DNA from: Azoarcus sp. DD4
Lineage (GTDB): Bacteria; Pseudomonadota; Gammaproteobacteria; Burkholderiales; Rhodocyclaceae
Direction of reading: 5' to 3'
Assembly: GCF_006496635.1 (NCBI RefSeq)
Contig: NZ_CP022958.1
Location: 2,170,001-2,234,000 of the forward strand
Length of the DNA stretch: 64,000 nucleotides
The position numbers were made by a program, and so were the translations under genes. Below the pieces are notes generated by a model. The model worked only from the letters and a program-made list of their open reading frames with translations. It made no database searches and was not told the origin of the DNA. This document shows, piece after piece, positions 41,885 to 50,038 of this stretch (positions within the stretch are counted from its first letter, which is position 1; every line of letters begins with the position of its first letter).

Positions 41885-43759
41885 ATGCCTCTCACAGACA
41901 CGGCCGTCCGTCTGGCCAAACCCACCGGCAGGGACTACACGCTCAAGGACGGGGAGGGCCTGGCGCTCTTCGTCGGCGCCAGCGGGGCGAAGAACTGGCA
42001 CTTCCGGTTCTCGTGGGCCGGCAAGCAACCCCGCATCTCGCTGGGCACCTATCCCGAGATCAGCCTCAAGGAAGCCCGCGAACTCCGCGACCAAGCCCGC
42101 GCGCTCGTCGCCAAGGGAGTCGATCCCCGCATCCACCGCCGACAGGAACGCAAGGCGGCGCTCCTCGCCGCGTCCAACACCTTCGAGGCGGTGTTTCGAT
42201 CCTGGCGCGACTTCAAGGCGCTGAGCCTCAAGACCGGGCGCCAAAGCACCCTGTCGCAGATCGACCGTATCTTCAAGAAGGACCTGCTGCCGGCGCTGGG
42301 CCCGCAATCCATCTTCGAGATCACGCGCGCCGATTTGCTGGAGGTCCTGCGCAAGATCGAGCGTCGCGGCGCACACACGACCGCCGAGAAGTGCCGGACC
42401 TGGTTCAACCAGCTCTTCCGCTACGCAATGGTCGAGGTCGAGTTGCAGAGCAACCCGGCGGCGGATCTCGACATCGTGGCGATGCCGAAGCCGCGCGTGA
42501 AGCACAACCCCTTCCTGCGCATGGAGCAGCTCCCGGCGTTCCTGGTGAAGCTGCGTCACTATGGCGGCGATCTCAACACGCAACTGGGATTGCGCCTGCT
42601 GCTGCTCACCGGCGTGCGTACCGGCGAACTGCGCTCCGCAGTGCCGGGGCAGTTCGACCTCGAGCGCAGCCTCTGGATCGTCCCCCCGGAGAACGTGAAG
42701 CAACTGCAGGAGCAGATGCGCAAGGAGAACAAGGACTGCACGGAGATTCCGCCCTACCTGGTGCCACTGCCTCGGCAGGCGGTTGCGATCGTCCGAGAAC
42801 TGCTCCGCGCCAAGTCCCCAGCCCAGCGCTACTTGCTGCCACACCGCAGCGAGCCCAGGGAGCGCATCAGCGAGAACACTCTCAACGCCGCGCTCAAGCG
42901 CATGGGCTACAAAGGCCTGCTCACGGGGCACGGTATCCGGGCGACGATCTCCACCGCACTCAACGAGTTGGGCTACCACAAGGACTGGGTGGAGGCCCAG
43001 CTTTCCCATGCCGACACCGATCAGATTCGGGCAAGCTACAACCACGCCGAGTACGTGGAGCAACGCCGGGCCATGATGCAGGACTGGGCGGACCGCTTGG
43101 ACCAGTGCGAGATGCAAGGCCTGCAGGCCGATCCGGAAATGGCGCCCTCGACGCAGCGGAAGCGGCGCGGCGATGACCATCCGCTGTTGTCTGTTCCCGT
43201 CGTCGAGCCCCTTCCGATCCGCGACGGTCATGTGGAGAGCGCGTCCGCCGAGGTGGCGGCGGCAGGCGAGGGCGATGAAACGGAAAAATCACCGGTGCTC
43301 ACGCTTATCGCGCGCAAAGATCAGCGTCCGCAGCCGGTCTTGACCGAAATCCAGCGCGAACGGGCCATGATGTTGTCGACTTTCGAGTCCCCCCACAACC
43401 TCCCGCTGCCGGCGTTCGCCAAGCTGGTGGGCAAGTCGCGTCATCAGATCAACCGGGACATTCAGGCCCGTCGCCTGCTGTCGCTCGCCATGGGCAACCG
43501 GGGGCAGCGCATTCCGGACTGGCAGTTGGACCCGGTGCGCCAGGACTTCACTCGCGCTGTCCTGGTGCGCGTCGGCGATCTCGACAGCTGGATGTTATAT
43601 CGCGCCCTGTGCGAGCCGGTGGATACTCTGGGCGGACTGTCCCCGCTGGAGGCGGTGGTCGCCGGCGGCGCCCGCGAAGCCATGCATGCGGTGCTTGGCG
43701 TCCTGGGTGTGCTCGGCGAGCCAGGACAAGCGATGACGGCACTGCGGCAGGTGGTCTAG
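41885..43759 (+). CDS. int: Tyrosine integrase (ICEclc/P4 type) with antitoxin-like C-terminal domain
   Basis: The 624-residue protein starts at ATG 41885 with GGGGAG upstream. Its layout is an N-terminal arm-binding DUF4102-type domain (about 1-90), a core-binding domain (95-195) and a catalytic domain (205-405). Arg245 (G-V-R-T-G-E), His349-x-x-Arg352 (H-G-I-R), His375 (L-S-H-A-D-T-D) and Tyr385 (S-Y-N-H-A-E-Y) are visible. A hydrophilic linker (410-487) leads to an extra domain (488-610) that aligns without gaps, at roughly 60% identity by eye, with residues 88-208 of the antitoxin-like protein at 57206-57838. It should integrate and excise the ICE at tRNA-Gly. Its stop shares a CTAG with the convergent LysR-like gene. 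Confidence 0.93.
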   Translation: MPLTDTAVRLAKPTGRDYTLKDGEGLALFVGASGAKNWHFRFSWAGKQPRISLGTYPEISLKEARELRDQARALVAKGVDPRIHRRQERKAALLAASNTFEAVFRSWRDFKALSLKTGRQSTLSQIDRIFKKDLLPALGPQSIFEITRADLLEVLRKIERRGAHTTAEKCRTWFNQLFRYAMVEVELQSNPAADLDIVAMPKPRVKHNPFLRMEQLPAFLVKLRHYGGDLNTQLGLRLLLLTGVRTGELRSAVPGQFDLERSLWIVPPENVKQLQEQMRKENKDCTEIPPYLVPLPRQAVAIVRELLRAKSPAQRYLLPHRSEPRERISENTLNAALKRMGYKGLLTGHGIRATISTALNELGYHKDWVEAQLSHADTDQIRASYNHAEYVEQRRAMMQDWADRLDQCEMQGLQADPEMAPSTQRKRRGDDHPLLSVPVVEPLPIRDGHVESASAEVAAAGEGDETEKSPVLTLIARKDQRPQPVLTEIQRERAMMLSTFESPHNLPLPAFAKLVGKSRHQINRDIQARRLLSLAMGNRGQRIPDWQLDPVRQDFTRAVLVRVGDLDSWMLYRALCEPVDTLGGLSPLEAVVAGGAREAMHAVLGVLGVLGEPGQAMTALRQVV

Positions 43760-44439
43760 TGCGAATCCGGTGATGACTCCCCGTCCAGATCGCCCATGCG
43801 CATCGAGCCGACGCGCATGGCGCGCCGGGCGAACCGGGACAAGTTGTCGCTGGCTTCGGCTTGCGGCCGCAGCAAGTAGGTGATCAACTGCGGCGACAGC
43901 ACGGCCAGCGGGCGCATCACCACGCCGAGCGGGCGGTAGGCGACAATCTGTGCGGCCGGCGCCAGGCCGATGCCGTAGCCTGCAGCCACGAGGGTCATCA
44001 TCAAGTCGGAGGACGCGACTCGTTCGGCCACGATGGGGGCGTCGGTGACGTTATGAAGGATGCGATCGACTTGCCGATGGATTCCCGCGCAGGCTGTCGG
44101 ATGCCATAGCACCATCGGATAGCGCAGCGCCTCGGGCAACGGGACGTGCGTGTAGGTCAGTAGGGGTGAGCGCGCCGGCAAGGCGAGCGCAAGGGGCTCT
44201 TGCCAGATGGGCTCGGCAGTCAGTCCGCTGTTCTCCACGCCGGATGTCGCCAGGCCTACGTCGTACAAGCCAGTCAGCAAACCGTCGACCTGCTGGCCAA
44301 GGATGGTTTCGGACAGGGAAAGCTCAACGTCTGGCTCCTCGATGCGTTGAAGGGCCAGAAGACTAGCCAGTGGTGGCTGAGCACCGGCCTCACTGATGAC
44401 AAGCCGGAGCCGGGAGGTGCCGGGGGCGTGCGTCGGCAT
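43756..44439 (-). CDS. LysR-type substrate-binding domain protein lacking a DNA-binding domain
   Basis: About 227 residues from the ATG at 44439; upstream in-frame sequence does not encode a helix-turn-helix. The body matches the LysR effector domain (R-L-R-L-V-I-S-E-A-G, L-T-G-L-Y-D-V-G-L-A, V-A-A-G-Y-G-I-G-L-A-P). A free effector domain could sense a small molecule and modify the adjacent XRE regulator or be a gene remnant. It is transcribed divergently from the XRE gene across a 94-bp region with palindromes. Confidence 0.75.
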   Translation of the reverse strand: MPTHAPGTSRLRLVISEAGAQPPLASLLALQRIEEPDVELSLSETILGQQVDGLLTGLYDVGLATSGVENSGLTAEPIWQEPLALALPARSPLLTYTHVPLPEALRYPMVLWHPTACAGIHRQVDRILHNVTDAPIVAERVASSDLMMTLVAAGYGIGLAPAAQIVAYRPLGVVMRPLAVLSPQLITYLLRPQAEASDNLSRFARRAMRVGSMRMGDLDGESSPDSH

Positions 44440-44480
44440 TGGTGTCGTCCGAATGGATGGTTGCCCGAAGATTAGCACCG

Positions 44481-44508
44481 TTGAGTTAAATTTAACGTGG
44501 TTTAATAC
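44481..44508 (+). promoter_or_regulatory. Promoter/operator candidate of the XRE gene
   Basis: TTGAGT (44481-44486) and TAATAC (44503-44508) are 16 bp apart. A perfect 12-bp palindrome, GTTAAATTTAAC (44485-44496), sits between and over them, so a bound regulator would block the promoter. It also lies in the divergent LysR-like gene's upstream region. Confidence 0.45.
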
Positions 44509-44520
44509 GTGCTGACATTC

Positions 44521-44546
44521 GACGCTTCTGCCGATGCAGAAGCGTC
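44521..44546 (+). promoter_or_regulatory. Perfect 10-bp inverted repeat around the XRE start codon
   Basis: GACGCTTCTG (44521-44530) and CAGAAGCGTC (44537-44546) flank a 6-nt loop, CCGATG, that contains the ATG (44534-44536). It can act as a DNA operator or as an RNA hairpin exposing or hiding the start codon. No Shine-Dalgarno sequence is seen upstream. Confidence 0.55.
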
Positions 44547-44833
44547 CGATACAACGCGGCCGTCCCGCCGGTTCCACCACATTTGAAGCTGAGCCCGCGC
44601 TGGCCTTTGGTGCTGCGGTACGGGAGTCCAGGACCGCTCAAGGTGTGGCTCAAGAGACGCTCGCACACCGTGCCGGCATCGAACGATCCCACATGGGCAA
44701 GATCGAGCGCGGCGAGCACATGCCGACTCTGGCCTTGATTATCCGAATCGCCCGAGCGTTGGGGTGCAGTGCGACGGCGCTGATGGCGGAGACCGAGCGG
44801 AAGCTCGGAGCGCTCAAAGAAGGGCAAGGATGA
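44534..44833 (+). CDS. XRE-family helix-turn-helix regulator
   Basis: The 99-residue protein has a Cro/CI-type domain (about 27-82): A-Q-E-T-L-A-H-R-A-G-I-E-R-S-H-M-G-K-I-E-R-G-E, then P-T-L-A-L-I-I-R-I-A-R-A-L. A basic N-terminal arm precedes it. The ATG lies in the loop of a perfect inverted repeat. Proteins of this kind next to the integrase end of such ICEs are probable repressors of transfer or cargo genes. It could autoregulate through the nearby palindromes. Confidence 0.85.
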   Translation: MQKRPIQRGRPAGSTTFEAEPALAFGAAVRESRTAQGVAQETLAHRAGIERSHMGKIERGEHMPTLALIIRIARALGCSATALMAETERKLGALKEGQG

Positions 44834-44946
44834 CAGCGCAGCGGCGAGATCCTGACTGGCTGGTTCAAAGCCGGATAGCCGCGCTTCCCGACGGAGTGCA
44901 GGCGCAGCCTTGAGGCGCACGCTGGGGCGGGGCGAGATTCACTGAG

Positions 44947-44998
44947 CAGCGAATATTCCCACTGGGTCGAATATTCGATATAGTGCCATTATTCGCTG
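44947..44998 (+). promoter_or_regulatory. Palindromic operator and promoter of the defence operon
   Basis: A perfect 12-bp palindrome, TCGAATATTCGA (44967-44978), abuts a good -10, TATAGT (44979-44984). It is flanked by a 9-bp inverted repeat (CAGCGAATA 44947-44955, TATTCGCTG 44990-44998). CGAATATTC occurs twice exactly 18 bp apart (44950 and 44968). This AT-rich array lies just upstream of the AbiEi-like gene, as expected for an autoregulated type IV toxin-antitoxin promoter. Confidence 0.6.
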
Positions 44999-45018
44999 TG
45001 CAGGAAATAACGGCTACC

Positions 45019-46104
45019 ATGTTCGAGTCCCACGCTGCTGAACGCGCCCTCATCGAGCAGTTCCTGGAGTCGCTTCAGGGGCTGCCGGGGGGGCACGCCG
45101 AGCTAGGTACGCTGGATTCTGCCGCCGAGCTCGCTGATCGGGGATTCGATGCCAAGGTCGACCTGAGCGTCGCGGGCAAGTCGCTCGTCCTGCTGCTCGA
45201 GATCAAGAAAGCCGTCTATCCCCGGGATGTGCGCCAGCTGCTTTGGCAGCTCAAGGCCCTGAACCTGGGACAGTACGCCGCCGATGCGCAGTCCTTGCTC
45301 CTGGCCGATTCCATCTCCCCCGGCGCCAAGGAACTGCTGAGGGCCGAGCACGTTGGCTACTACGACAGCGGAGGAAGCCTGTTTCTGTCGGCTCCAGGTG
45401 TCTACGTCTACATCGACAAGCCGCCCCCGAAACCATTGGAGAAGTCGGTGCGCTCGCTGTTCTCCGGGCGACGCGCGCAGGTGTTGCACACACTTCTGGT
45501 TCATCACGAGGTCTGGTTCGGTGTCACCGAGGTAGCCGAACAGGCCCACGTCGCACCATCTACCGCTTCGGACGTGCTGACCGAGCTGGACAAGTTCGAC
45601 TGGCTGGTGTCCCGCGGGCAGGGGCCCGGCAAGGAACGCCATCTGCGCGAACCTGGTGCGCTGCTCGACGCCTGGGGCAAACAAATCGCTTCCTCGCGCG
45701 CGCCGGCACTGCGTCGCTACTACGTGCCCGGTCTGAAGGCTGACGCTCTGATCGAAAGGCTCGGGCAAGTCTTTGACGCGCACCGGGTCGACTATGCGGT
45801 GAGCTACGAAGCTGCCGCTCAGCGCTATGCACCTTTCCTGTCCGGTATCTCGCAGGTTCGCACATGGATGCTGCCGGGCTCCGGTGCCGACGCGGCGATA
45901 GCCGAACTCGATGCACGCGTCGTCAGCGAAGGCGTCAACCTCGCAGTCATCGAAACGAAGTCGGCCGCGGAGCTGCTGTTCCGTCAGCAGGTCGGCGGCG
46001 CCTGGCTGGCGAGCCCTATCCAGGTCTATCTCGATCTGCTGCGCGGAGAAGGTCGCGCCAAGGAGATGGCCGAACATCTACGCAGGGAAAGGATCGGTTT
46101 CTGA
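45019..46104 (+). CDS. AbiEi-like regulator with PD-(D/E)XK-like N-terminus
   Basis: The 361-residue protein starts at ATG 45019. The N-terminal part has the pattern D-A-K-V-D ... L-L-L-E-I-K-K (Asp48, Glu61, Lys63), resembling a PD-(D/E)XK nuclease fold. A winged helix-turn-helix (about 153-200: V-T-E-V-A-E-Q-A-H-V-A-P-S-T-A-S-D-V) follows, then a C-terminal alpha/beta domain. It is paired with an AbiEii-like gene by a one-base overlap (TGATG). AbiEi-type antitoxins repress their own promoter, and palindromes lie just upstream. An alternative reading is an independent defence regulator heading the whole cluster. Confidence 0.7.
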   Translation: MFESHAAERALIEQFLESLQGLPGGHAELGTLDSAAELADRGFDAKVDLSVAGKSLVLLLEIKKAVYPRDVRQLLWQLKALNLGQYAADAQSLLLADSISPGAKELLRAEHVGYYDSGGSLFLSAPGVYVYIDKPPPKPLEKSVRSLFSGRRAQVLHTLLVHHEVWFGVTEVAEQAHVAPSTASDVLTELDKFDWLVSRGQGPGKERHLREPGALLDAWGKQIASSRAPALRRYYVPGLKADALIERLGQVFDAHRVDYAVSYEAAAQRYAPFLSGISQVRTWMLPGSGADAAIAELDARVVSEGVNLAVIETKSAAELLFRQQVGGAWLASPIQVYLDLLRGEGRAKEMAEHLRRERIGF

Positions 46105-47000
46105 TGGCCAAGCCCACGACACTCGATGGCTACAGCGACCAGTACACGCAGGACTGCGAACGTGTCCTCGTAACGCTGCTGCGCGGGCTTGGGCCGTGGA
46201 AAGAGTCGGTCTATCTCGTCGGCGGGCTCACGCCTCGGTATCTGGTGAGGGTGCGGCCGCCCATCGTACCGGCGCATGCCGGCACGCTGGATGTCGACAT
46301 CGTAATCGACCTGCAGATCCTTGCCGACACGGAGGCGTATCACACGCTCGAAGAGAACCTGAGGAAGATGGGCTTCGAGCGTGCCGAGAACGAAAAGCGA
46401 CAGAAGCTTTCCTGGCGCTGGCAAACCCGCACTGAACATGGTGCCCTCATGGTGCTGGAACTCCTGGCGGATGCACCAGAGATAGCCGGCGGCAAGGTGC
46501 AGCCGCTCCCGACCGATGGAACGATCTCGGCCCTCAACATTCCGCATTCGTCCATTGTCTTCGACCTGCATCAGATCAGCGAGATCGAGGCGGAACTGCT
46601 TGGGGGCGATGGCATTGCCGTCGAGAGGATCAAGCATGCCAACCTGGTCAGCTTCACTTGCCTGAAGGCGTTCGCGTTCGACCAGCGCTTCGAGCGAAAG
46701 GACGCGCACGACCTGATCTATTGCTTGGAACATGCGCCTGAAGGTGTCGATGCGGTTGCGCAGGCGTTTCGCCAGGAACGTGAAGGCAAGCATGGCCACG
46801 TGGTGAGGAGCGCACTCGCCATCTTGTGCGCCCGCTTTGCGCAAGTGGGCGAGACAGAGGGCTATCGCAAAGATGGGCCGGTTGCAGTGGCCAAGTTCGA
46901 GTTGGGCGAAGGCGACGAGCCGCAACAACGCGAGGCGAGGGCGCTGCGTCAGCGCGAGGTGAGCGACGTGATCGAACAGTTGCTCGTGCGGATCGTATAG
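46104..47000 (+). CDS. AbiEii/AbiGii-like nucleotidyltransferase
   Basis: The 298-residue protein has the nucleotidyltransferase pattern V-G-G-L (Gly40-Gly41), then T-L-D-V-D-I-V-I-D-L (Asp63, Asp65). The rest includes F-E-R-K-D-A-H-D-L-I-Y-C-L-E, which is common in AbiEii-type toxins (the K-D-x-x-D segment). In type IV systems such enzymes modify tRNAs or other targets. It overlaps the AbiEi-like gene by one base and is followed 8 bp later by the caspase-helicase. Confidence 0.72.
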   Translation: MAKPTTLDGYSDQYTQDCERVLVTLLRGLGPWKESVYLVGGLTPRYLVRVRPPIVPAHAGTLDVDIVIDLQILADTEAYHTLEENLRKMGFERAENEKRQKLSWRWQTRTEHGALMVLELLADAPEIAGGKVQPLPTDGTISALNIPHSSIVFDLHQISEIEAELLGGDGIAVERIKHANLVSFTCLKAFAFDQRFERKDAHDLIYCLEHAPEGVDAVAQAFRQEREGKHGHVVRSALAILCARFAQVGETEGYRKDGPVAVAKFELGEGDEPQQREARALRQREVSDVIEQLLVRIV

Positions 47001-47008
47001 GGGGCGAC

Positions 47009-50000
47009 ATGGCGATCAAGGCTATCTTCATCGGCATCAACAAGCACCTCGATCCGACGATTCCGGAACTCAGCGGTGCGAGGCGCGACGCGACGGCGCT
47101 CTGGGCGTTGTTTAGCGACACTTTCGACGGCTTGGCAGCGCGCCTACTGCTCGATGAAGCGGCTACCTATGCGGAAGTGACACAGGCCGTCCTTGGCATC
47201 CTGGCGGCTGCGCAGCCAGACGACGTGATCGTCGTTTCATTCGCCGGGCATGGCTCCCCCGACGGCAACCTTGTCGTGTTTGACACCGATCCTGCGAATC
47301 TCGTGAGCACGGCCGTGTCGATGACCGACCTCGCCGAGGCCTTCAAGGCAACGAAAGCACGGGCCGTCCTGTGTATCCTCGACTGCTGCTTCAGCGGCCA
47401 GGCGCCTGCGCGGGTCCTCGAAACGGCGGCACGACCGCGTAGCGCGTTTGCCCTCACCGGCATCCACGGCGAAGGCCGCATCCTGCTGGCCGCGTGCGCG
47501 ACCAACGAATCCGCGTGGGAGCAGCCCGGGACAGGACACGGATTGCTGACACATGCAGTGATCGAGGCGTGGACCGGTTGCACTGATCCTTCGGTGAGTT
47601 TCCCGGAGATTGCGGGCGAGATCATTCGGCTTGCGCGTGTCGAGGCAGAACGCATCAGCGTCACGCAGACCCCCGTGTTCCTGGGCAGTGTGCAAGGCGG
47701 GCTGATGTTCCCCACGCTCAAACGCGGCGACAACTACGCTGCGGCTTTCCCCGCGCACGCCATCCAGCAGATGTCGGGAGCGTTCGCCGAGTTCGGCGCG
47801 CATGGCTTCCCGTCGGAAGTCGTCGAGCAGTGGGCGGCGGACTTCCCGCAAGGACTGAACGCGCTGCAACTCAAGGCGGTGAACGAGTTCGGCGTGTTGG
47901 CTGGCGGCTCCCTGCTGGTCGTCGCACCCACCAGTTCTGGCAAGACCATGATCGGTGAACTGGCCGCGATTCAGGCGGTCTCCTCCGGTAAGAAGGCTGC
48001 ATTCCTCTTGCCCTATCGCGCGCTCGTAAATGAAAAGTTCGAGGAATTCAGTACACGCTATGCGGCTGCAGGCCTGCGTGTCGTGCGCTGCAGCGGAGAT
48101 GCGACAGATGGCATTGGGCCCGTGCTAGCGGGGCGGTACGACCTCGGCTTCTTCACCTATGAAACGTTCCTGAACCTTGCATTGGGTTCGTCGCGCCTGC
48201 TGAGCCAGCTCGGCCTGGTTGTCGTGGACGAAGGACAGTTCATCACCGACCCGCATCGCGGTATCACGGTCGAACTGATCTTCTCACTGCTTCTGCGAGC
48301 GCGGCAACGGGGTATCCAGCCTCAGCTCTTGGTTCTGTCTGCGGTCATCGGCAATCTGAACAGCTTCGATCGTTGGCTTGATGTGCCCTTTCTGGTGTCG
48401 CGTGAACGGCCCGTGCCGCTTATCGAAGGCGTGCTCGATCGGCGCGGCACGTTCCAGTATGTCGATACCGATGGGACTACCAAGACTGAGCCGCTATTGC
48501 CAGCGCACCGCATCGTGCAACGGCGCGGCAAGCCCAGTTCGCAGGATGTGATCGTCCCGCTGGTGCAGCAACTGGTCGGTCAGGGCGAGAAGCTGCTCGT
48601 GTTCCGCAACATGCGCGGCCCGACCCAAGGATGCGCGAAGTACCTCGCCAAAGAACTGGGCCTGGGTCCAGCCACCGGGGTGCTCAATGCGCTGCCCACG
48701 CAGGACCTGACGGCGGCCTCGCAGGACTTGCGCGAGTGTCTGGCCGGCGGCACGGCGTTTCACAACACCAATCTGCTGCGCTCGGAGCGCGAAGCGGTCG
48801 AGAAGGGCTATCGTAGTCGGGACGGCGGCATCCACGCGCTAGTCGCCACCACGACCTTGGCTGCAGGCATCAACACGCCGGCCTCGACTGTGGTTTTGGC
48901 CGAGAACGAGTTCGTTGGTGAGGACGGCAGGAAGTTCACCGTTGCCGAGTACAAGAACATGGCCGGCCGTGCCGGCCGCTTGGGCTTCAACGAAACCGGA
49001 AAGGCGATCATCCTGGCCGAGACGCCGATGGAACGTGCGCAGTTGTTTCAGCGCTACGTCATGGGCGTGCCGGAAGACGTGAAGTCATCGTTCCTGCAGC
49101 GCGACCTGCCGACTTGGATACTCCGCCTGTTCAGCCAAGTACGCGGCGTTCGCGAGGATGAAATCCCAGGGCTCTTGGTCAATACCTTCGGCGGCTACTC
49201 GGCGTCGCGCGCGAATCCTCAATGGATCTCGCTGGTCGAGCGCGACATAGCCGGGCTGATCGGTCGCCTGTTGCAGGTTGGCTTGGCGGAGCGGGAAGGT
49301 GACCTAATTCACCTGACCCTTCTCGGGAGAGCCTGCGGAGCTTCGTCGCTCTCGTTCGAGTCGAGCTTGCGCCTGGTCGAACTTATGGCACAACTCGATG
49401 CCGCCCGAACGCCGCCACTCCACATGCTGGCTCTGATTCAGGTGTTGGACGAGATGGACGCAGTCTACACGCCGGTGATGAAGAAGGGGCAATCGGAAAG
49501 CGTGCGCTTTGCAGATGCGGCGCAGCGGTTCGGACAGCAGATGGCGCAGGCATTGCAGCGCTATTGCCGAGACCAGTTCGAGTTCTGGGCTCGCTGCAAG
49601 CGGGCAGCGTTGATGTACGACTGGATCGAAGGTACCGCCATCGACGTGCTGGAAAAGCGCTACTCGACGACGCCGTTCGGCGGAGCCATCGGGTACGGCA
49701 ACATCATCGGCATCGCCGATGCGACTCGCTTTCACCTGCGGTCGGTGCATCAGATCGTATCGACCCTGCTGCCGGACAAGCCGGAGTTCTTGCAGGGGCT
49801 GGACGAGCTCCTGCTGCGGCTTGAGTTCGGTTTGCCGTCATCGGCTCTTCCACTGACGAAACTGCCGGTGCCGCTCACCCGTGGGCAGTGCTTAGCGCTG
49901 GCTGCCGTCGGAGTACGCGATACGGCAGCGCTCGATTCCCTGGATGACGATCGCCTTCGCGATTGCGTCGGCGCCGCGGTGGCCGCGTTGCTGCGGCCGC

Positions 50001-50026
50001 GAGTGGAGGCAGCTTCGGACGTGTGA
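47009..50026 (+). CDS. Caspase-like protease fused to a Ski2-like helicase
   Basis: The 1005-residue protein starts at ATG 47009. Residues 1-235 form a caspase (C14) domain with the dyad His81 (S-F-A-G-H-G-S) and Cys127 (L-D-C-C-F-S-G). Residues about 280-850 are an SF2 helicase of Ski2-like type: Walker A A-P-T-S-S-G-K-T (306-313), motif II D-E-G-Q (407-410), L-S-A-V (443-446) and motif VI M-A-G-R-A-G-R-L-G (651-659). The C-terminal roughly 150 residues are helical. Caspase domains in bacterial defence proteins are usually switched on by a sensor, so a nucleic-acid-triggered protease is a plausible reading. I know no named system with this exact fusion. It lies 13 bp before qatA. Confidence 0.85.
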   Translation: MAIKAIFIGINKHLDPTIPELSGARRDATALWALFSDTFDGLAARLLLDEAATYAEVTQAVLGILAAAQPDDVIVVSFAGHGSPDGNLVVFDTDPANLVSTAVSMTDLAEAFKATKARAVLCILDCCFSGQAPARVLETAARPRSAFALTGIHGEGRILLAACATNESAWEQPGTGHGLLTHAVIEAWTGCTDPSVSFPEIAGEIIRLARVEAERISVTQTPVFLGSVQGGLMFPTLKRGDNYAAAFPAHAIQQMSGAFAEFGAHGFPSEVVEQWAADFPQGLNALQLKAVNEFGVLAGGSLLVVAPTSSGKTMIGELAAIQAVSSGKKAAFLLPYRALVNEKFEEFSTRYAAAGLRVVRCSGDATDGIGPVLAGRYDLGFFTYETFLNLALGSSRLLSQLGLVVVDEGQFITDPHRGITVELIFSLLLRARQRGIQPQLLVLSAVIGNLNSFDRWLDVPFLVSRERPVPLIEGVLDRRGTFQYVDTDGTTKTEPLLPAHRIVQRRGKPSSQDVIVPLVQQLVGQGEKLLVFRNMRGPTQGCAKYLAKELGLGPATGVLNALPTQDLTAASQDLRECLAGGTAFHNTNLLRSEREAVEKGYRSRDGGIHALVATTTLAAGINTPASTVVLAENEFVGEDGRKFTVAEYKNMAGRAGRLGFNETGKAIILAETPMERAQLFQRYVMGVPEDVKSSFLQRDLPTWILRLFSQVRGVREDEIPGLLVNTFGGYSASRANPQWISLVERDIAGLIGRLLQVGLAEREGDLIHLTLLGRACGASSLSFESSLRLVELMAQLDAARTPPLHMLALIQVLDEMDAVYTPVMKKGQSESVRFADAAQRFGQQMAQALQRYCRDQFEFWARCKRAALMYDWIEGTAIDVLEKRYSTTPFGGAIGYGNIIGIADATRFHLRSVHQIVSTLLPDKPEFLQGLDELLLRLEFGLPSSALPLTKLPVPLTRGQCLALAAVGVRDTAALDSLDDDRLRDCVGAAVAALLRPRVEAASDV

Positions 50027-50038
50027 GGGGGCGGAACA

